Source: G963665185 sp963665185 (GTDB taxonomy: Bacteria > Desulfobacterota > Desulfovibrionia > Desulfovibrionales > Desulfovibrionaceae). Taken from it: 64,000 bases of DNA. Position 1 is the stretch's first letter, and each line of letters starts with the position of its first letter. Shown one piece after another: positions 26,601-35,006 of this stretch. Location of the stretch: positions 1-64,000 of the forward strand of contig CAXXPO010000006.1 of NCBI GenBank assembly GCA_963665185.2, written 5' to 3'. The notes under the pieces are model-generated. The model saw only the letters and a program-made list of their open reading frames with translations, made no database searches and was not told the origin of the DNA. A program made the position numbers and the translations under genes.

Positions 26601-26737
26601 TGAAAAACGCTGCTGGCAGCCGTGTGGATACGGGCATCGTGGATGCCGACATCCTTATCGACTACTTCAAGAGCCTGGGCACTGTGTCCAGAATGGCTGG
26701 CGGCTTCACCAGTGTAACCTGGACCGCGGCTCCGTAA
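23684..26737 (+). CDS. Lipoprotein with two metallophosphoesterase modules (MPP domain plus 5'-nucleotidase)
   Basis: The 1017-residue product has a lipoprotein signal peptide, with a lipobox LYGC at Cys20. Residues about 38-320 form a calcineurin-like phosphoesterase with all metal motifs: DPHYYD, GDLTKDGE, CGNHD, MMHHG and GHYHAQD. Residues about 460-720 form a UshA-type phosphoesterase with HVNDVHSH, HAGDA, AGNHEF, SHLG and GGHSHT. Residues about 800-1010 are the 5'-nucleotidase C-terminal domain, with NAGGVR and NNYIAGGGDF. It probably releases phosphate from nucleotides or other phosphoesters at the cell envelope. Two intact catalytic modules in one chain are unusual. An AAGGAG ribosome site precedes the ATG and a strong terminator follows. 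Confidence 0.92.
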   Translation: MKRFASLLTMLLAFALLYGCGGSSGDDSSAPTPTTVNSFGVMSDPHYYDTALGTNGTAYEAYVAGDRKLLSDSPAILESAIDLFIAKKPAFVLIPGDLTKDGERSGHQKFADAIKRLEDNGIQTYVICGNHDINNADAVQFSGATKTQVATVTPVEFTTIYAKYGYDQALARDSNSLSYVADLPGAGNLRLIAIDSCLYDKNTPTDPITAGKINDATRAWVMEQIANGKASGKTVIGMMHHGILEHYDGQSTEFPEYVVADWKDLSRQFAAAGMQTVFTGHYHAQDIVTDSVIGMTDVETGSLVTYPSPLRIVEVQDAGGVASFKYSSMNVTSITVPDSSSSHASLAYNGSTTFPAYSEKFLDDGLYNLALAQLVHVYGQDGSLDSTKQLAKALAEALKAHYVGDETPDSDTQNYYKALQANSSTAFFGKYLQALWTDLAPHDTDISDKAAKPMGSAFHLTLMHVNDVHSHLEASSNSISPNKIKTYVSMGGFPRLATKVKQIRTNSDNSLLLHAGDAIMGTLYFTVFNGTADFTMMNDMKFDAMAAGNHEFDRGPALFADLITIANFPVLGSNIDASADANLNGKLKNYVIKELNGQRVGIFGLTTPTTSNLSSPGANVKFNDPIATAKAIVAELQARDINKIICLSHLGYDEEKDLAGKVDGIDIIIGGHSHTTMGALSSLGITADGTYPVKTTSPNGDPVYLVSAGDYARILGIASLYFDAHGKIVKFSGMPTLLLGDDFLDGDKNAVNATRRAQIMHVLYTTPDAEVVAEDSATGAVLKTYADQVETMKSTVIAQAGEDIPHTRVPLTDKLSYGSPSDFPNGSFLAPIVAEGMYVKAKEIGQNPHLAIQNAGGVRVSLLKGDVTIGVAHTILPFANMLYMVELTGKEVWDALEGGVDTAVNGTSSGAFPYLGNARMAVNNGNPAGSKITSIEIKDASGNWVAVPKDDTSKYNVATNNYIAGGGDFYDTLKNAAGSRVDTGIVDADILIDYFKSLGTVSRMAGGFTSVTWTAAP

Positions 26738-26765
26738 CAGCGCATTCCGCAACTCCCCGTCCCGC

Positions 26766-26799
26766 AAAAGGCCCCGGCAAACGTCGGGGCCTTTTTTTT
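26766..26799 (+). terminator. Intrinsic terminator after the phosphoesterase lipoprotein gene
   Basis: Stem GGCCCCG (26770-26776) pairs with CGGGGCC (26785-26791), extended by A-T pairs, and is followed by a run of eight T. It begins about 30 bases after the stop codon. Confidence 0.92.
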
Positions 26800-26969
26800 G
26801 ACGGCGCATTGATCGGGTAGAAGAATTCACCCAAAACCATGCGGGCTGCATTGTTTTATTTTTCATGTGGAGCTATTCAACAAATCACGTACCTGGGATT
26901 TAAACTCCTGGGTTCCCCATTGTGCCGGTGCCTGTTTTTTATGACGGCTTTACCCCGTGGAGGATGCCA

Positions 26970-28370
26970 ATGAATTATCTGAAAACGTACTCCCCTGTTA
27001 TCGTGGCCGTTCTTATGGCGCTCATTCCAACGCCTGAAGGGCTTCAACCGAATGCCTGGTATTTTCTCAGCATTTTCGTGGGGGTCGTTGTCGGCCTCAT
27101 CGTGGAACCTGTTCCCGCCGCGCTTGTCGGACTTGTGGGTGTGGCTGTCGTGGCCATGCTGGGCTTGGTGGGCAACGCCTCCGCCAGCAGCAAATGGGCA
27201 TTGTCGGGTTTTTCCAACGGGGTCATCTGGCTTATTTTCGCCGCCTTCATGTTCGCCCTGGGATATCAGAAGACAGGGCTGGGCAAGCGCATCAGCCTTT
27301 TGCTGATCAAGTATCTCGGCAAGAACACTCTGGGGCTCGGGTATGCCGTGGCATTTTCCGATGCCGTCCTGTCGCCCTTCATGCCATCCAATACCGCCAG
27401 AAGCGCGGGAACCATTTATCCGGTGGTCAGCAACATCCCGCCCATGTTCAATTCCACCCCGGAACATGAACCTCGCAAAATCGGCTCGTATCTCATGTGG
27501 GTCGGCATCGCCTCCACCTGCGTCACAAGCTCAATGTTTCTGACCGCCCTGGCTCCCAACCTCCTGGCAGTGGACCTCATCGCCCAGGGAACGGGCATCA
27601 CCATAACCTGGGGCGGATGGGCAAAAGTGATGATTCCGGCCATGCTCCCCCTGTTTCTGCTCACCCCCTGGCTGGCCTATGTCATTTATCCCCCCACCCA
27701 AAAACACTCGCCCGAGGCTCCGGCCTGGGCTACCGACGAACTCCGGAAAATGGGGCGCATCACGACCAAGGAAATCATGATGCTCGGCTATGCTATCCTG
27801 GCCTTGATTTTCTGGATCTTTGGCAAGCAGCTCGGCGTTAACAGCACCGTGGCCGCGATTTTCGTACTCAGCCTGATGGTTTTGACAAATATCATCACAT
27901 GGGAAGACGTCATCACCAACAAGGGCGCGTGGAACGTCCTGGTCTGGTTCGCCACCCTGGTTTCCATGGCCGCAGGCCTGAAACAGGCAGGCGTTCTCAA
28001 GTGGATCGGCGATCTGGTTTCAATCCACCTTCAGGGAATGCCCCCTTCCACAGTGGCCATCATGCTGGTGCTGCTCTTCTTTGGACTGCATTACTTCTTC
28101 GCCAGCACCACGGCCCACACCACGGCCCTCATGCCCTTGTTCCTGGCCATCGCCGCCCCTCTTCTGCCTGTGGAAATGCTCCCCAAAGTAGCCCTCATGC
28201 TGGCAGCCAGCCTGGGGCTGATGGGCATCATCACGCCATATGCCACTGGTCCCTCCCCTATCTGGTACGGGGCAGGATTCCTCAGCCAGGCTCGCTGGTG
28301 GGCTCTGGGCGCCATATTCGGAGGCATCTACCTGGTCGCCATGATCGTGGTGACCATGCTCTACGTATAG
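26970..28370 (+). CDS. DASS-family anion permease (di/tricarboxylate:sodium or antiporter type)
   Basis: The 466-residue membrane protein has about twelve hydrophobic segments and two SNT-like substrate motifs, SNTARSAG near residue 140 and TAHTTALMP near residue 383, typical of the divalent anion:sodium symporter family, closest to the CitT/TtdT/2-oxoglutarate-malate group. It likely imports or exchanges C4-C6 dicarboxylates or related anions. The start at 26970 has GTGGAGG with good spacing; ATGs at 26922 and 26964 fit worse. It is monocistronic, bounded by terminators on both sides. Confidence 0.92.
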   Translation: MNYLKTYSPVIVAVLMALIPTPEGLQPNAWYFLSIFVGVVVGLIVEPVPAALVGLVGVAVVAMLGLVGNASASSKWALSGFSNGVIWLIFAAFMFALGYQKTGLGKRISLLLIKYLGKNTLGLGYAVAFSDAVLSPFMPSNTARSAGTIYPVVSNIPPMFNSTPEHEPRKIGSYLMWVGIASTCVTSSMFLTALAPNLLAVDLIAQGTGITITWGGWAKVMIPAMLPLFLLTPWLAYVIYPPTQKHSPEAPAWATDELRKMGRITTKEIMMLGYAILALIFWIFGKQLGVNSTVAAIFVLSLMVLTNIITWEDVITNKGAWNVLVWFATLVSMAAGLKQAGVLKWIGDLVSIHLQGMPPSTVAIMLVLLFFGLHYFFASTTAHTTALMPLFLAIAAPLLPVEMLPKVALMLAASLGLMGIITPYATGPSPIWYGAGFLSQARWWALGAIFGGIYLVAMIVVTMLYV

Positions 28371-28388
28371 GTCGTCCGCATATATACA

Positions 28389-28426
28389 AAAAAGAGCTGC
28401 GCTTCCATGGAAGCGCAGCTCTTTTT
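28389..28426. terminator. Bidirectional terminator, perfect 18-bp hairpin
   Basis: Arms 28389-28406 and 28409-28426 are exact reverse complements, beginning with A5 and ending with T5, so it works in both directions. It lies between the convergent permease and M24 peptidase genes. Confidence 0.95.
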
Positions 28427-28464
28427 ATCTTTCCGCAGCCCCAAATGCCGTGCGGAAATTCAGG

Positions 28465-29688
28465 CTATTCCACAAAAAGGATGTCGAAAGAATCTCCGGT
28501 AAGGCACTTCCCACCCGACTCGGTGACGACAAACGTATTTTCCACCCCAACCATGCCCAGGCCGGGAATACCCATTTTGGGTTCCACGGCCAATGTCTGG
28601 TTTGTCACCAGAGGTTCGTCAAACCCCTTGGCCAGCACGGGATAGCCGTCAACGGACAAACCTATGCCATGTCCCAGAAAATTCACCTTATTGGGGGACA
28701 GAGCCATGAAACCTTCGGACATGCCCTCCTTTTCCGCCCAGGCTACGCAATGGGCGTAAATTTCACTGGGAATATTGCCTGGCTTCAGATTTTCAGCCAC
28801 CCACTCCTGCACATCCATGCAAAAGGATTGGGCGCTGCGTACATGTTTCGGCATGTCCGAGACGCGACCGGCCCAGAATGTCTGGGTCTTGTCCGTGCAG
28901 TATCCCTCCAGGGAAAATCCGCAGTCCAACCCCAACGGTTCGCCCGTGTTCCAGATTTTTCCAGCATAGCCCATGAAGCTGATGGCCGGGTGCTCACCAC
29001 GCAACCCCAAAGGTCCGTTGAACATGGACGGATAATTGCCCGAATCGCCCGCAGACACGTGACCGAGAAAGCACTCCTCGCCAAAAGCCCCCATGCGCAG
29101 GACCCCCATGTGGCCATGGCTCAAAAAAACTTCCCAAACCTTGTGGGAAATCTCGCGCTCGCTCATGCCGGGGCGGATATGGTCCGGCATGAGGTCGTGC
29201 AGGCATTCGTGATGCCGCTGGCCGCACAACCGCATCTTGTCGAGTTCCCAGTCGGTCTTGAGACTGCGCGCCTTCGCCAGCACGCCGTCTCCCGGCATAA
29301 AGGTCACGGTGTGCAGATGCTTTTGCAGGGTTCCTGCCAATGCCCACGGCAGGCCGTTCATCTCCGCCGCCACAATGTCCGACACGGCCCCGCCTGTTTC
29401 GCGGATAAGCCCTTCCAGGTCCCGGTAGGAACGAAAAGCAAGGATATGCGAAATGGACGACTCCAATTTTGCCCGCTCAATGCCGCGCCTCAGCAAAAGA
29501 ACTGGTTCGCCACGCAGGGGAAGCCAGAAAATTCCCGCAGCCATGGTCCCGGAAAGATAGTAAATATTGAGCTTGGAAAAAACCATCAGCCCCCCGGCCT
29601 GCGGGCATTGTGCGGCCAAGGCGGAGCGGCAGCGCTCCCAGCGCCGTTCCAACTCGGAAAAAGGTATCTGCTCCAGCGACTCGAACAT
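28465..29688 (-). CDS. M24 family metallopeptidase (Xaa-Pro aminopeptidase-like)
   Basis: This 407-residue cytosolic enzyme has an N-terminal creatinase-like domain (residues 1 to about 165) and a C-terminal pita-bread domain. All five metal ligands are visible: Asp in GLDCGF, Asp in YCTDKT, His in LGHGIG, Glu in VEPKMG and Glu in GVENTF. It would cleave the N-terminal residue from Xaa-Pro peptides, though creatinase-like substrates cannot be excluded. The start MFESLEQIPF at 29688 follows a GGGAG sequence; the frame runs on to 29775 without a better signal. A divergent promoter region separates it from the CoA-binding gene. Confidence 0.92.
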   Translation of the reverse strand: MFESLEQIPFSELERRWERCRSALAAQCPQAGGLMVFSKLNIYYLSGTMAAGIFWLPLRGEPVLLLRRGIERAKLESSISHILAFRSYRDLEGLIRETGGAVSDIVAAEMNGLPWALAGTLQKHLHTVTFMPGDGVLAKARSLKTDWELDKMRLCGQRHHECLHDLMPDHIRPGMSEREISHKVWEVFLSHGHMGVLRMGAFGEECFLGHVSAGDSGNYPSMFNGPLGLRGEHPAISFMGYAGKIWNTGEPLGLDCGFSLEGYCTDKTQTFWAGRVSDMPKHVRSAQSFCMDVQEWVAENLKPGNIPSEIYAHCVAWAEKEGMSEGFMALSPNKVNFLGHGIGLSVDGYPVLAKGFDEPLVTNQTLAVEPKMGIPGLGMVGVENTFVVTESGGKCLTGDSFDILFVE

Positions 29689-29786
29689 GACGACTCCCAA
29701 GGACCGGTGTTGCTGAACCGGCCCTTTCCTTCTATAAGGTTGCTTTACGTCGCAGACACGACGCACTTCAACCATGTGGTTTACAA

Positions 29787-30209
29787 ATGCTGCTACCGAA
29801 TTTCCAGGATCTCAAATCCCTGTTCGACAGAGTCAGGACCATTGCCATCATCGGCGCCAAAGACGTGCAGGGGCAGCCGGTGGACATGGTGGGCCGCTAC
29901 CTTCTGGATGCCGGGTACACCGTGATTCCGGTCCACCCCAAACGCAAAAACATCTGGGGACTTGCGACCTACCCTAATCTGACCGATGTGCCAGAGCCTG
30001 TGGACATGGTCAATGTCTTCCGCGCCCCGCAGTTCTGCCCCGCCCACGCCAGGGAAACCCTGGAGTTGAAAAAAAGACCCGCCGCCTTCTGGATGCAATT
30101 GGGCATTGTCAGCCCCGAGGCCGTTCAGATTCTGTCTCCCCACGCTATCCAGGTCATCCAGAACGAATGCCTGATGGTTGTCCATAAAAGGCTGAAGGAA
30201 CAACCATGA
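29787..30209 (+). CDS. CoA-binding domain protein (YccU-like)
   Basis: The 140-residue single-domain protein has a Rossmann-like CoA-binding fold: IAIIGAKD near residue 19, GYTVIPVHPKRK near 43, VDMVNVFRAP and AFWMQLGI. Proteins like this bind CoA, but their cellular role is unsettled. Its TGA overlaps the next ATG by four bases, suggesting an operon with the CxxCxxCC and J-domain genes. Confidence 0.9.
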   Translation: MLLPNFQDLKSLFDRVRTIAIIGAKDVQGQPVDMVGRYLLDAGYTVIPVHPKRKNIWGLATYPNLTDVPEPVDMVNVFRAPQFCPAHARETLELKKRPAAFWMQLGIVSPEAVQILSPHAIQVIQNECLMVVHKRLKEQP

Positions 30210-30673
30210 GCGAAAGCAACGACATCGCCTTTTCCTGCCAAAGATGCGGCCATTGCTGCAAGGGCAAGGGCGGTATCATCTTGATGGAAAGCGATATTGA
30301 ACGCATGGCCCAAGGTCTTCGACAGACACGGGAAGAATTCCTGCGCGAAAATACGGAAACCGCCAACGGACGTATCCGCCTTCTGGTGGGGGAAGACGAG
30401 TACTGTCTTCACTACAACCACGACATTCAGGGATGCGGCGTCCACCTGATCCGTCCGGACATCTGCCGGGCGTGGCCGTTCTTTCGGGGCAACATTATCG
30501 ATTCGCTCAGTTGGGAACTCTCCCAGGACTTTTGTCCCGGCATAAACCCGAAATGCGGGCATGACAAATTCCGCCGACAGGGCCTGGAATATCTCAGGGA
30601 GGAAAACATCGGCGGGCCGGGCGGCCCAGATGACCCCGACCTGCCCAATGCACTGGTCTGGCCCAAGGACTGA
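30206..30673 (+). CDS. CxxCxxCC (YkgJ-type) metal-binding protein
   Basis: The 155-residue product has the motif CQRCGHCCKGKGG near residue 11, a second group around CLHYNHDIQGCGVH, and DICRAWPFF, the standard layout of YkgJ-type putative zinc/iron-chelating proteins. It overlaps the upstream CoA-binding gene by four bases and lies 17 bases before the J-domain gene. Function unknown. Confidence 0.9.
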   Translation: MSESNDIAFSCQRCGHCCKGKGGIILMESDIERMAQGLRQTREEFLRENTETANGRIRLLVGEDEYCLHYNHDIQGCGVHLIRPDICRAWPFFRGNIIDSLSWELSQDFCPGINPKCGHDKFRRQGLEYLREENIGGPGGPDDPDLPNALVWPKD

Positions 30674-30690
30674 TATCCGAGGATTGCAAC

Positions 30691-31524
30691 GTGACGCTTC
30701 AGGAATGTTATAAGATTCTTCAGGCCCGGGAAGGCCAGGGAATGGAGGAAATCAAGTCGCACTACCGGCGGCTGGCTTTCCAGTATCATCCGGACCTCAA
30801 CCCGGATGACCGCAATGCTTCGCGCAAATTCCAGCGTCTGAACGAAGCCTACGTTCTTCTGCAAAAGCATATTGAGACCGGGGAAATGCCTCCCGATCCG
30901 CAACAGGGCAGACGCCCCAAAGGCCCCAAAGCCGCCAGAAACTCAACAGGCGGAACCTACGACGCATCGGGCCGCTCCCATACTACAAACGACGAAACCC
31001 AGCCTCCGCCCGGCGCGACGGGAACATCCGGCCCGACTCGCTCCGCGCGCCAGCCCGGCGGATTCGACCGCTCCACAGGCAACTTCCACTACCGCCAGGA
31101 GGAAGTGCTCAGGGATATCCTGCAAGATCCATTCGCCCGCAAGGTTTTCGAAGACATTTACACCCAGGTGAACCAGCGCCAGGGCACTCCGGCCAATACC
31201 GCAGCCAAGACCCGTCGTCTGGACCTGAACTGGGGAGACAGCAAGGTCAGCCTGGACCTGAGCAAAGGCGTATTCGGCAGCATGAAATCCTGGGTCCGGG
31301 GCCAGCTTGACGACGAGCACACCGCCTATTACCCGGCCTCGCACCTGTATCCTGGACGGCCCATCCGCATACGTGTACAACAGGGTTTTTCCGGCAAGGA
31401 AAAAACAGTGGAAATCACGCTGCCCATGGATTTCTCCGTGGGCCGGGCCATCCGCCTGAAAGGACTGGGCCGCAAGCTCGGGCCGTTCAAGGGCGACCTG
31501 TACCTGCGCCTGCTGCCAAAGTGA
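30691..31524 (+). CDS. J-domain protein (DnaJ/CbpA-like, no zinc finger)
   Basis: The 277-residue co-chaperone starts with GTG at 30691, with CGAGGA upstream. The N-terminal J domain (residues about 4-65) contains the HPD motif in YHPDLNPDD. A polar, Gly/Pro/Thr-rich linker follows (about 70-130), then a C-terminal region resembling the DnaJ substrate-binding fold, with RIRVQQGFSGKEKTVEITLP. The family stimulates the ATPase of DnaK-type Hsp70s. It is separate from the cbpA-like gene at 52679-53674. Confidence 0.88.
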   Translation: MTLQECYKILQAREGQGMEEIKSHYRRLAFQYHPDLNPDDRNASRKFQRLNEAYVLLQKHIETGEMPPDPQQGRRPKGPKAARNSTGGTYDASGRSHTTNDETQPPPGATGTSGPTRSARQPGGFDRSTGNFHYRQEEVLRDILQDPFARKVFEDIYTQVNQRQGTPANTAAKTRRLDLNWGDSKVSLDLSKGVFGSMKSWVRGQLDDEHTAYYPASHLYPGRPIRIRVQQGFSGKEKTVEITLPMDFSVGRAIRLKGLGRKLGPFKGDLYLRLLPK

Positions 31525-31694
31525 TGTTTCTGACCATTTTTTTGACTCCAGACATTATTTTCGCCTTCCACGATCATCGCCTCAAAAAATTTTCTCCTTT
31601 TTATTACAACCTGTTAAAGAAAGACACACATCAAAATTCACACTGCTGGCACATATTTGGCTTATGGCAAAAAACAACAAGGAGGAGTGTTGCC

Positions 31695-32801
31695 ATGCAG
31701 TATGCACTAAATGCCAAGCAAATGAACCAGCTGAGTAACCGCCTGTTTGCCCAGTCATGTCAGGGCAAGGTCTATACGTTCCCTGAACAGATTACCCTGA
31801 TGCCGCTTACGAAATGCAATTACAAATGCATCATGTGCGGCGAATGGACTAAGGAAAAAAAGCCAGAGCTTCCCTGGGAAACCATCCTCAAGCTGGAAGA
31901 GGTGCTGCCCTTTGTTCAGACCCTGTTCGTCACGGGCGGTGAACCGCTTATGTATCATCGCATCCGCGATGTCTTCGCCATGGGGAAAAAAGCCGGATGC
32001 AATCTGTGGATGGTGACCAACGGCGCGCTCATGAACGAAGCCAACCGCAATATGGTCATGGAGGAAGGACTCGCACAGGTCAAGTTCAGCCTGGATTCAG
32101 CTACTCAAAAGACCTACGCCAAAATCCGCGGTGGCAACCTCATGCAGGTTTTTGCCAACATCGACCAGCTGGCAAAACTCAAAATAAACAACAACACACG
32201 CTCTCCCCGCATCCAGGTCGGCTTTGTGGCCATGCGCAGCAATATTGAGGAATTGGGAAAATTCGTCGCCATTGCCAACGAAATCGGCGTGGACAGCATT
32301 TATGTGACCTATTGCCAAATTCAAACTCAAAACATGATCCCTGAGTCCCTGTTTCTGCATCAGGAACTGAGCGACAAACACATGATAATGGCTGCAGAAA
32401 TCGCCCGCCGTGTCGGGATGCATCTGGAACTCCCCCCCCTGTTCAACTCCGAATTATGCGGCGACCAGGAAAAAACGAATGCCTGCTCCCGTGTCCGGGA
32501 AAACTGCCTGGAACCATGGCGCCAGTTGTTTGTCGGCGCAGATGGAAATTGCTCCCTGTGCTGTGGCGGTGGCGGAACTTGCGGCAATCTCAATGAAACG
32601 GATTTCATGACCATGTGGAACCACCCGGCGCGGGTGATCGCCCGGGAACGCGTGAACACGGACAATCCTCCGGCAAAATGTCTTTCTTGCCGCACCATTA
32701 AGCAGGACGCCCACAATCTGGGATCACACTTCCAAAACAAGGATTTTCAACGACAGGCTCTGGAAATGACCAGCCAGAACAAACTGGTCGAGACCGTGTA
32801 G
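31695..32801 (+). CDS. Radical SAM protein with SPASM domain
   Basis: The 368-residue protein has the radical SAM cluster CNYKCIMC near residue 41 and the SAM motif VTGGEPL near residue 80. The C-terminal SPASM part has cysteines in CLEPW, GNCSLCCGG and CLSC, with GNLNETDFMTMW matching the usual SPASM signature. Such enzymes modify peptides, sugars or cofactors. The start at 31695 is set by GGAGGAG seven bases upstream; the frame is open further upstream into unsuitable sequence. A glycosyltransferase-like gene follows after 43 bases, so sugar or surface-polymer chemistry is plausible but unproven. Confidence 0.9.
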   Translation: MQYALNAKQMNQLSNRLFAQSCQGKVYTFPEQITLMPLTKCNYKCIMCGEWTKEKKPELPWETILKLEEVLPFVQTLFVTGGEPLMYHRIRDVFAMGKKAGCNLWMVTNGALMNEANRNMVMEEGLAQVKFSLDSATQKTYAKIRGGNLMQVFANIDQLAKLKINNNTRSPRIQVGFVAMRSNIEELGKFVAIANEIGVDSIYVTYCQIQTQNMIPESLFLHQELSDKHMIMAAEIARRVGMHLELPPLFNSELCGDQEKTNACSRVRENCLEPWRQLFVGADGNCSLCCGGGGTCGNLNETDFMTMWNHPARVIARERVNTDNPPAKCLSCRTIKQDAHNLGSHFQNKDFQRQALEMTSQNKLVETV

Positions 32802-32844
32802 CGTCTCTTCGATTCAATTTGAAATTATTGCAGGAAGATATAAA

Positions 32845-33771
32845 ATGAGTCCCGTCACCATAGATGGCCAGATCAACCCCGTACTCATGATACTGACGTC
32901 TCCGGCACACCCGGTGGACACATTCATTATGTGCCTGCGCTATCTCCAGCGCAATACAGACCTCTCCAGGTTTAAAAAAATTTATATCTGCGCCAATCAG
33001 GTAGGGGGCGATCGCTTTGCCGTCATCCAGAACTTCGTCCGCCGCACCCCCAACGCGCAAGATATCCATTGCGGTCCTGTCGGGCACCATCCCTGCGTTC
33101 CTTATGTACAGAACCTGCTGGCGAAAAAACACCCCGACACTCCCATTATCAAAATGGATGACGACATGTTCGTCATGTCCGGCTGGTTGGACAGGCTCAT
33201 CGAAGTGTACGAGGACACAAAGGAGCAGCCCGACCTGGGTATAATTCTGCCGCTCATCCCCATCAACACCATGGGGGCGCAATGCCTTTGGAATTTCATG
33301 TCCCTTACCTATGGAGACGAGTTCCGCCACATGTGGATACGGGGGCAGGGACACATCGGGGCCAATCCGGGCTACCACGATTTCATCTGGTCCAAAGTCA
33401 TGGACCATCACATGATAGAACGCTTCGTAAACCAACTCGAGGACCCCTACCATTACTTTTCAGGACCGTACGCCCATGCAAGCATCAATTGCGTCATGTA
33501 TGACCACCGGTTGATTGAAAAGGCCTACCCCTTCCCTCTCTACGAGGCCTGGTTTCTTGACAGGGAAAAAATGTTTGACGAGAGCATCGTCAATCGGGAA
33601 ATCAGGGAGGGACGACTCAAAGGACTCATGGTAAAGGATACGGTCGTGCACCATTACGCCTTCAACAAGGTGGAAGGATATATGCGCCAAACGCATCCCC
33701 CGGATAAAATCAAACGCTTTCTGGACTCGGTCAAGCCCTTGGCAAGCCGGTTCAAAAACAAGACGGCCTGA
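32845..33771 (+). CDS. Putative GT-A type glycosyltransferase
   Basis: The 308-residue product has PVLMILTSPAHPVDTFIMC at the N-terminus and an acidic metal-binding motif KMDDDMF near residue 103, followed by SGWLDRLIEVYED, as expected for a GT2-like nucleotide-sugar transferase. No signal peptide or membrane segment is visible. Substrate unknown. It is the second gene after the radical SAM-SPASM gene and is followed by a terminator. Confidence 0.7.
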   Translation: MSPVTIDGQINPVLMILTSPAHPVDTFIMCLRYLQRNTDLSRFKKIYICANQVGGDRFAVIQNFVRRTPNAQDIHCGPVGHHPCVPYVQNLLAKKHPDTPIIKMDDDMFVMSGWLDRLIEVYEDTKEQPDLGIILPLIPINTMGAQCLWNFMSLTYGDEFRHMWIRGQGHIGANPGYHDFIWSKVMDHHMIERFVNQLEDPYHYFSGPYAHASINCVMYDHRLIEKAYPFPLYEAWFLDREKMFDESIVNREIREGRLKGLMVKDTVVHHYAFNKVEGYMRQTHPPDKIKRFLDSVKPLASRFKNKTA

Positions 33772-33774
33772 CGG

Positions 33775-33822
33775 AAAAAGACAAGGGCCGGGAAAGACAT
33801 GCTCCCCCGGCCCAGACTTTTT
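33775..33822. terminator. Bidirectional terminator
   Basis: GGGCCGGG (33785-33792) pairs with CCCGGCCC (33806-33813). AAAAAG before it and CTTTTT after it let it work for both convergent genes. Confidence 0.85.
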
Positions 33823-33836
33823 CCTCGAGCATCACG

Positions 33837-34277
33837 CTACTTCTTCAATTCCGCCATCTGCGCCCTCAGATAGGCTCCCGCCACAATGCCGAAATCCTCG
33901 TCCTTCGCGTGTTTCTCGCCGTATGCCCGCAGATCTTCATCTATCTGCTTTTCCATGGTCGCAGACTCGATGTACATGAGGTAGACCAGCAAAAGCGCGG
34001 TCGTATTTTCACGGGTTCCGTCGCACAGGACCTTGACCTGCTCCACGGGCACGGTCTCGAACAGCCGTTTCGTGAACATGGAAACCCATTTCTCGTACAA
34101 ATCCAGAAGCACCGGAGGAATCAGGGACGACACCGTACATGCGGCATCATAATCCATGACGGGCGCAGCCACGGCAAAATATTCCCGCAAGGCCTCGTAA
34201 CGCCGGTCCTGGTCGCTGGTCAGGCGCTCCAGCACTTTTTCACGGATATGGGCGCGTAATTCCATGTGTTCAGGCAT
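33837..34277 (-). CDS. Conserved-looking unknown protein
   Basis: The 146-residue soluble, mainly helical product (MPEHMELRAHIREKVLERL at the start) shows no motif I recognise. It begins one base after the stop of the upstream gene at 34279-34815, so the two likely form an operon. The start at 34277 is used because the longer frame to 34388 would run into that gene. I cannot suggest a function. Confidence 0.75.
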   Translation of the reverse strand: MPEHMELRAHIREKVLERLTSDQDRRYEALREYFAVAAPVMDYDAACTVSSLIPPVLLDLYEKWVSMFTKRLFETVPVEQVKVLCDGTRENTTALLLVYLMYIESATMEKQIDEDLRAYGEKHAKDEDFGIVAGAYLRAQMAELKK

Positions 34278-34278
34278 G

Positions 34279-34815
34279 TCAGCCTTCCTGCTGATTGTGC
34301 ATGAACTTGGGACAATTGTCCTTGAGGTTGCAGATGACACAGCCGCCTTCATACGGATAGGGCGTGAGCACGGCGTACTGATGATCAAGCGATCCCTGGT
34401 CGTTCCAGGTCACACCGACTTTTTTGAGCGCCTTGCGCAATTCCTTGGTGGGACGGGGAACCGGAGCGCAGCCCGCACCCTCGGCCAGTTCAGGGATGTA
34501 GCTGCTGGCCGCGGACATGACCATGGCAATGGCCAGGGTATGCATGGCAAAGCCATCCGAAGGGGTTTCGCGCCACAAACTGTCCACGTCGATGTCCACG
34601 GTCTGGTTCAGATGGATGAGGAGCACGCCCTTGCCGTTCTGCTCGTCCTTGGGTTCGAAAGTGTAGGCCTTGAGTCTGGGAAGCCACTCGAACCATTTTG
34701 CTTCCAGTTTTTCCAACAGTTCGTGCTCTATCCTGCGGGAACCGAACAACCCAAGAAAAAAACCGAGGTCGAACTCTGGTTCGGCCTTGAGTGTGCTATA
34801 ACGCAATTGGCTCAT
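34279..34815 (-). CDS. Unknown protein with C-terminal CxxC...C motif
   Basis: The 178-residue product starts MSQLRYSTLKAEPEFDLGFF with AGGAG upstream. It is soluble and ends in GGCVICNLKDNCPKF, three closely spaced cysteines that could bind a metal. I do not recognise the family. It is coupled to the gene at 33837-34277. Confidence 0.75.
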   Translation of the reverse strand: MSQLRYSTLKAEPEFDLGFFLGLFGSRRIEHELLEKLEAKWFEWLPRLKAYTFEPKDEQNGKGVLLIHLNQTVDIDVDSLWRETPSDGFAMHTLAIAMVMSAASSYIPELAEGAGCAPVPRPTKELRKALKKVGVTWNDQGSLDHQYAVLTPYPYEGGCVICNLKDNCPKFMHNQQEG

Positions 34816-35006
34816 GAAAAACTCCTGAACAGAAGATACCCCGGTCTGGCTATGATGAAAAAGCATCACCTTTTCCGGTTCCGGGCGGATATTTCGTAAG
34901 AATGTCTGGGCGGTGTACCGTTTTTGGAAGGGGTTTACAAGGCGTGGCCGCAAGAAGAAAGACACCGAGCCGCCTGCAAATGTTCAGGCCACAGGGTACG
35001 GCGAGA

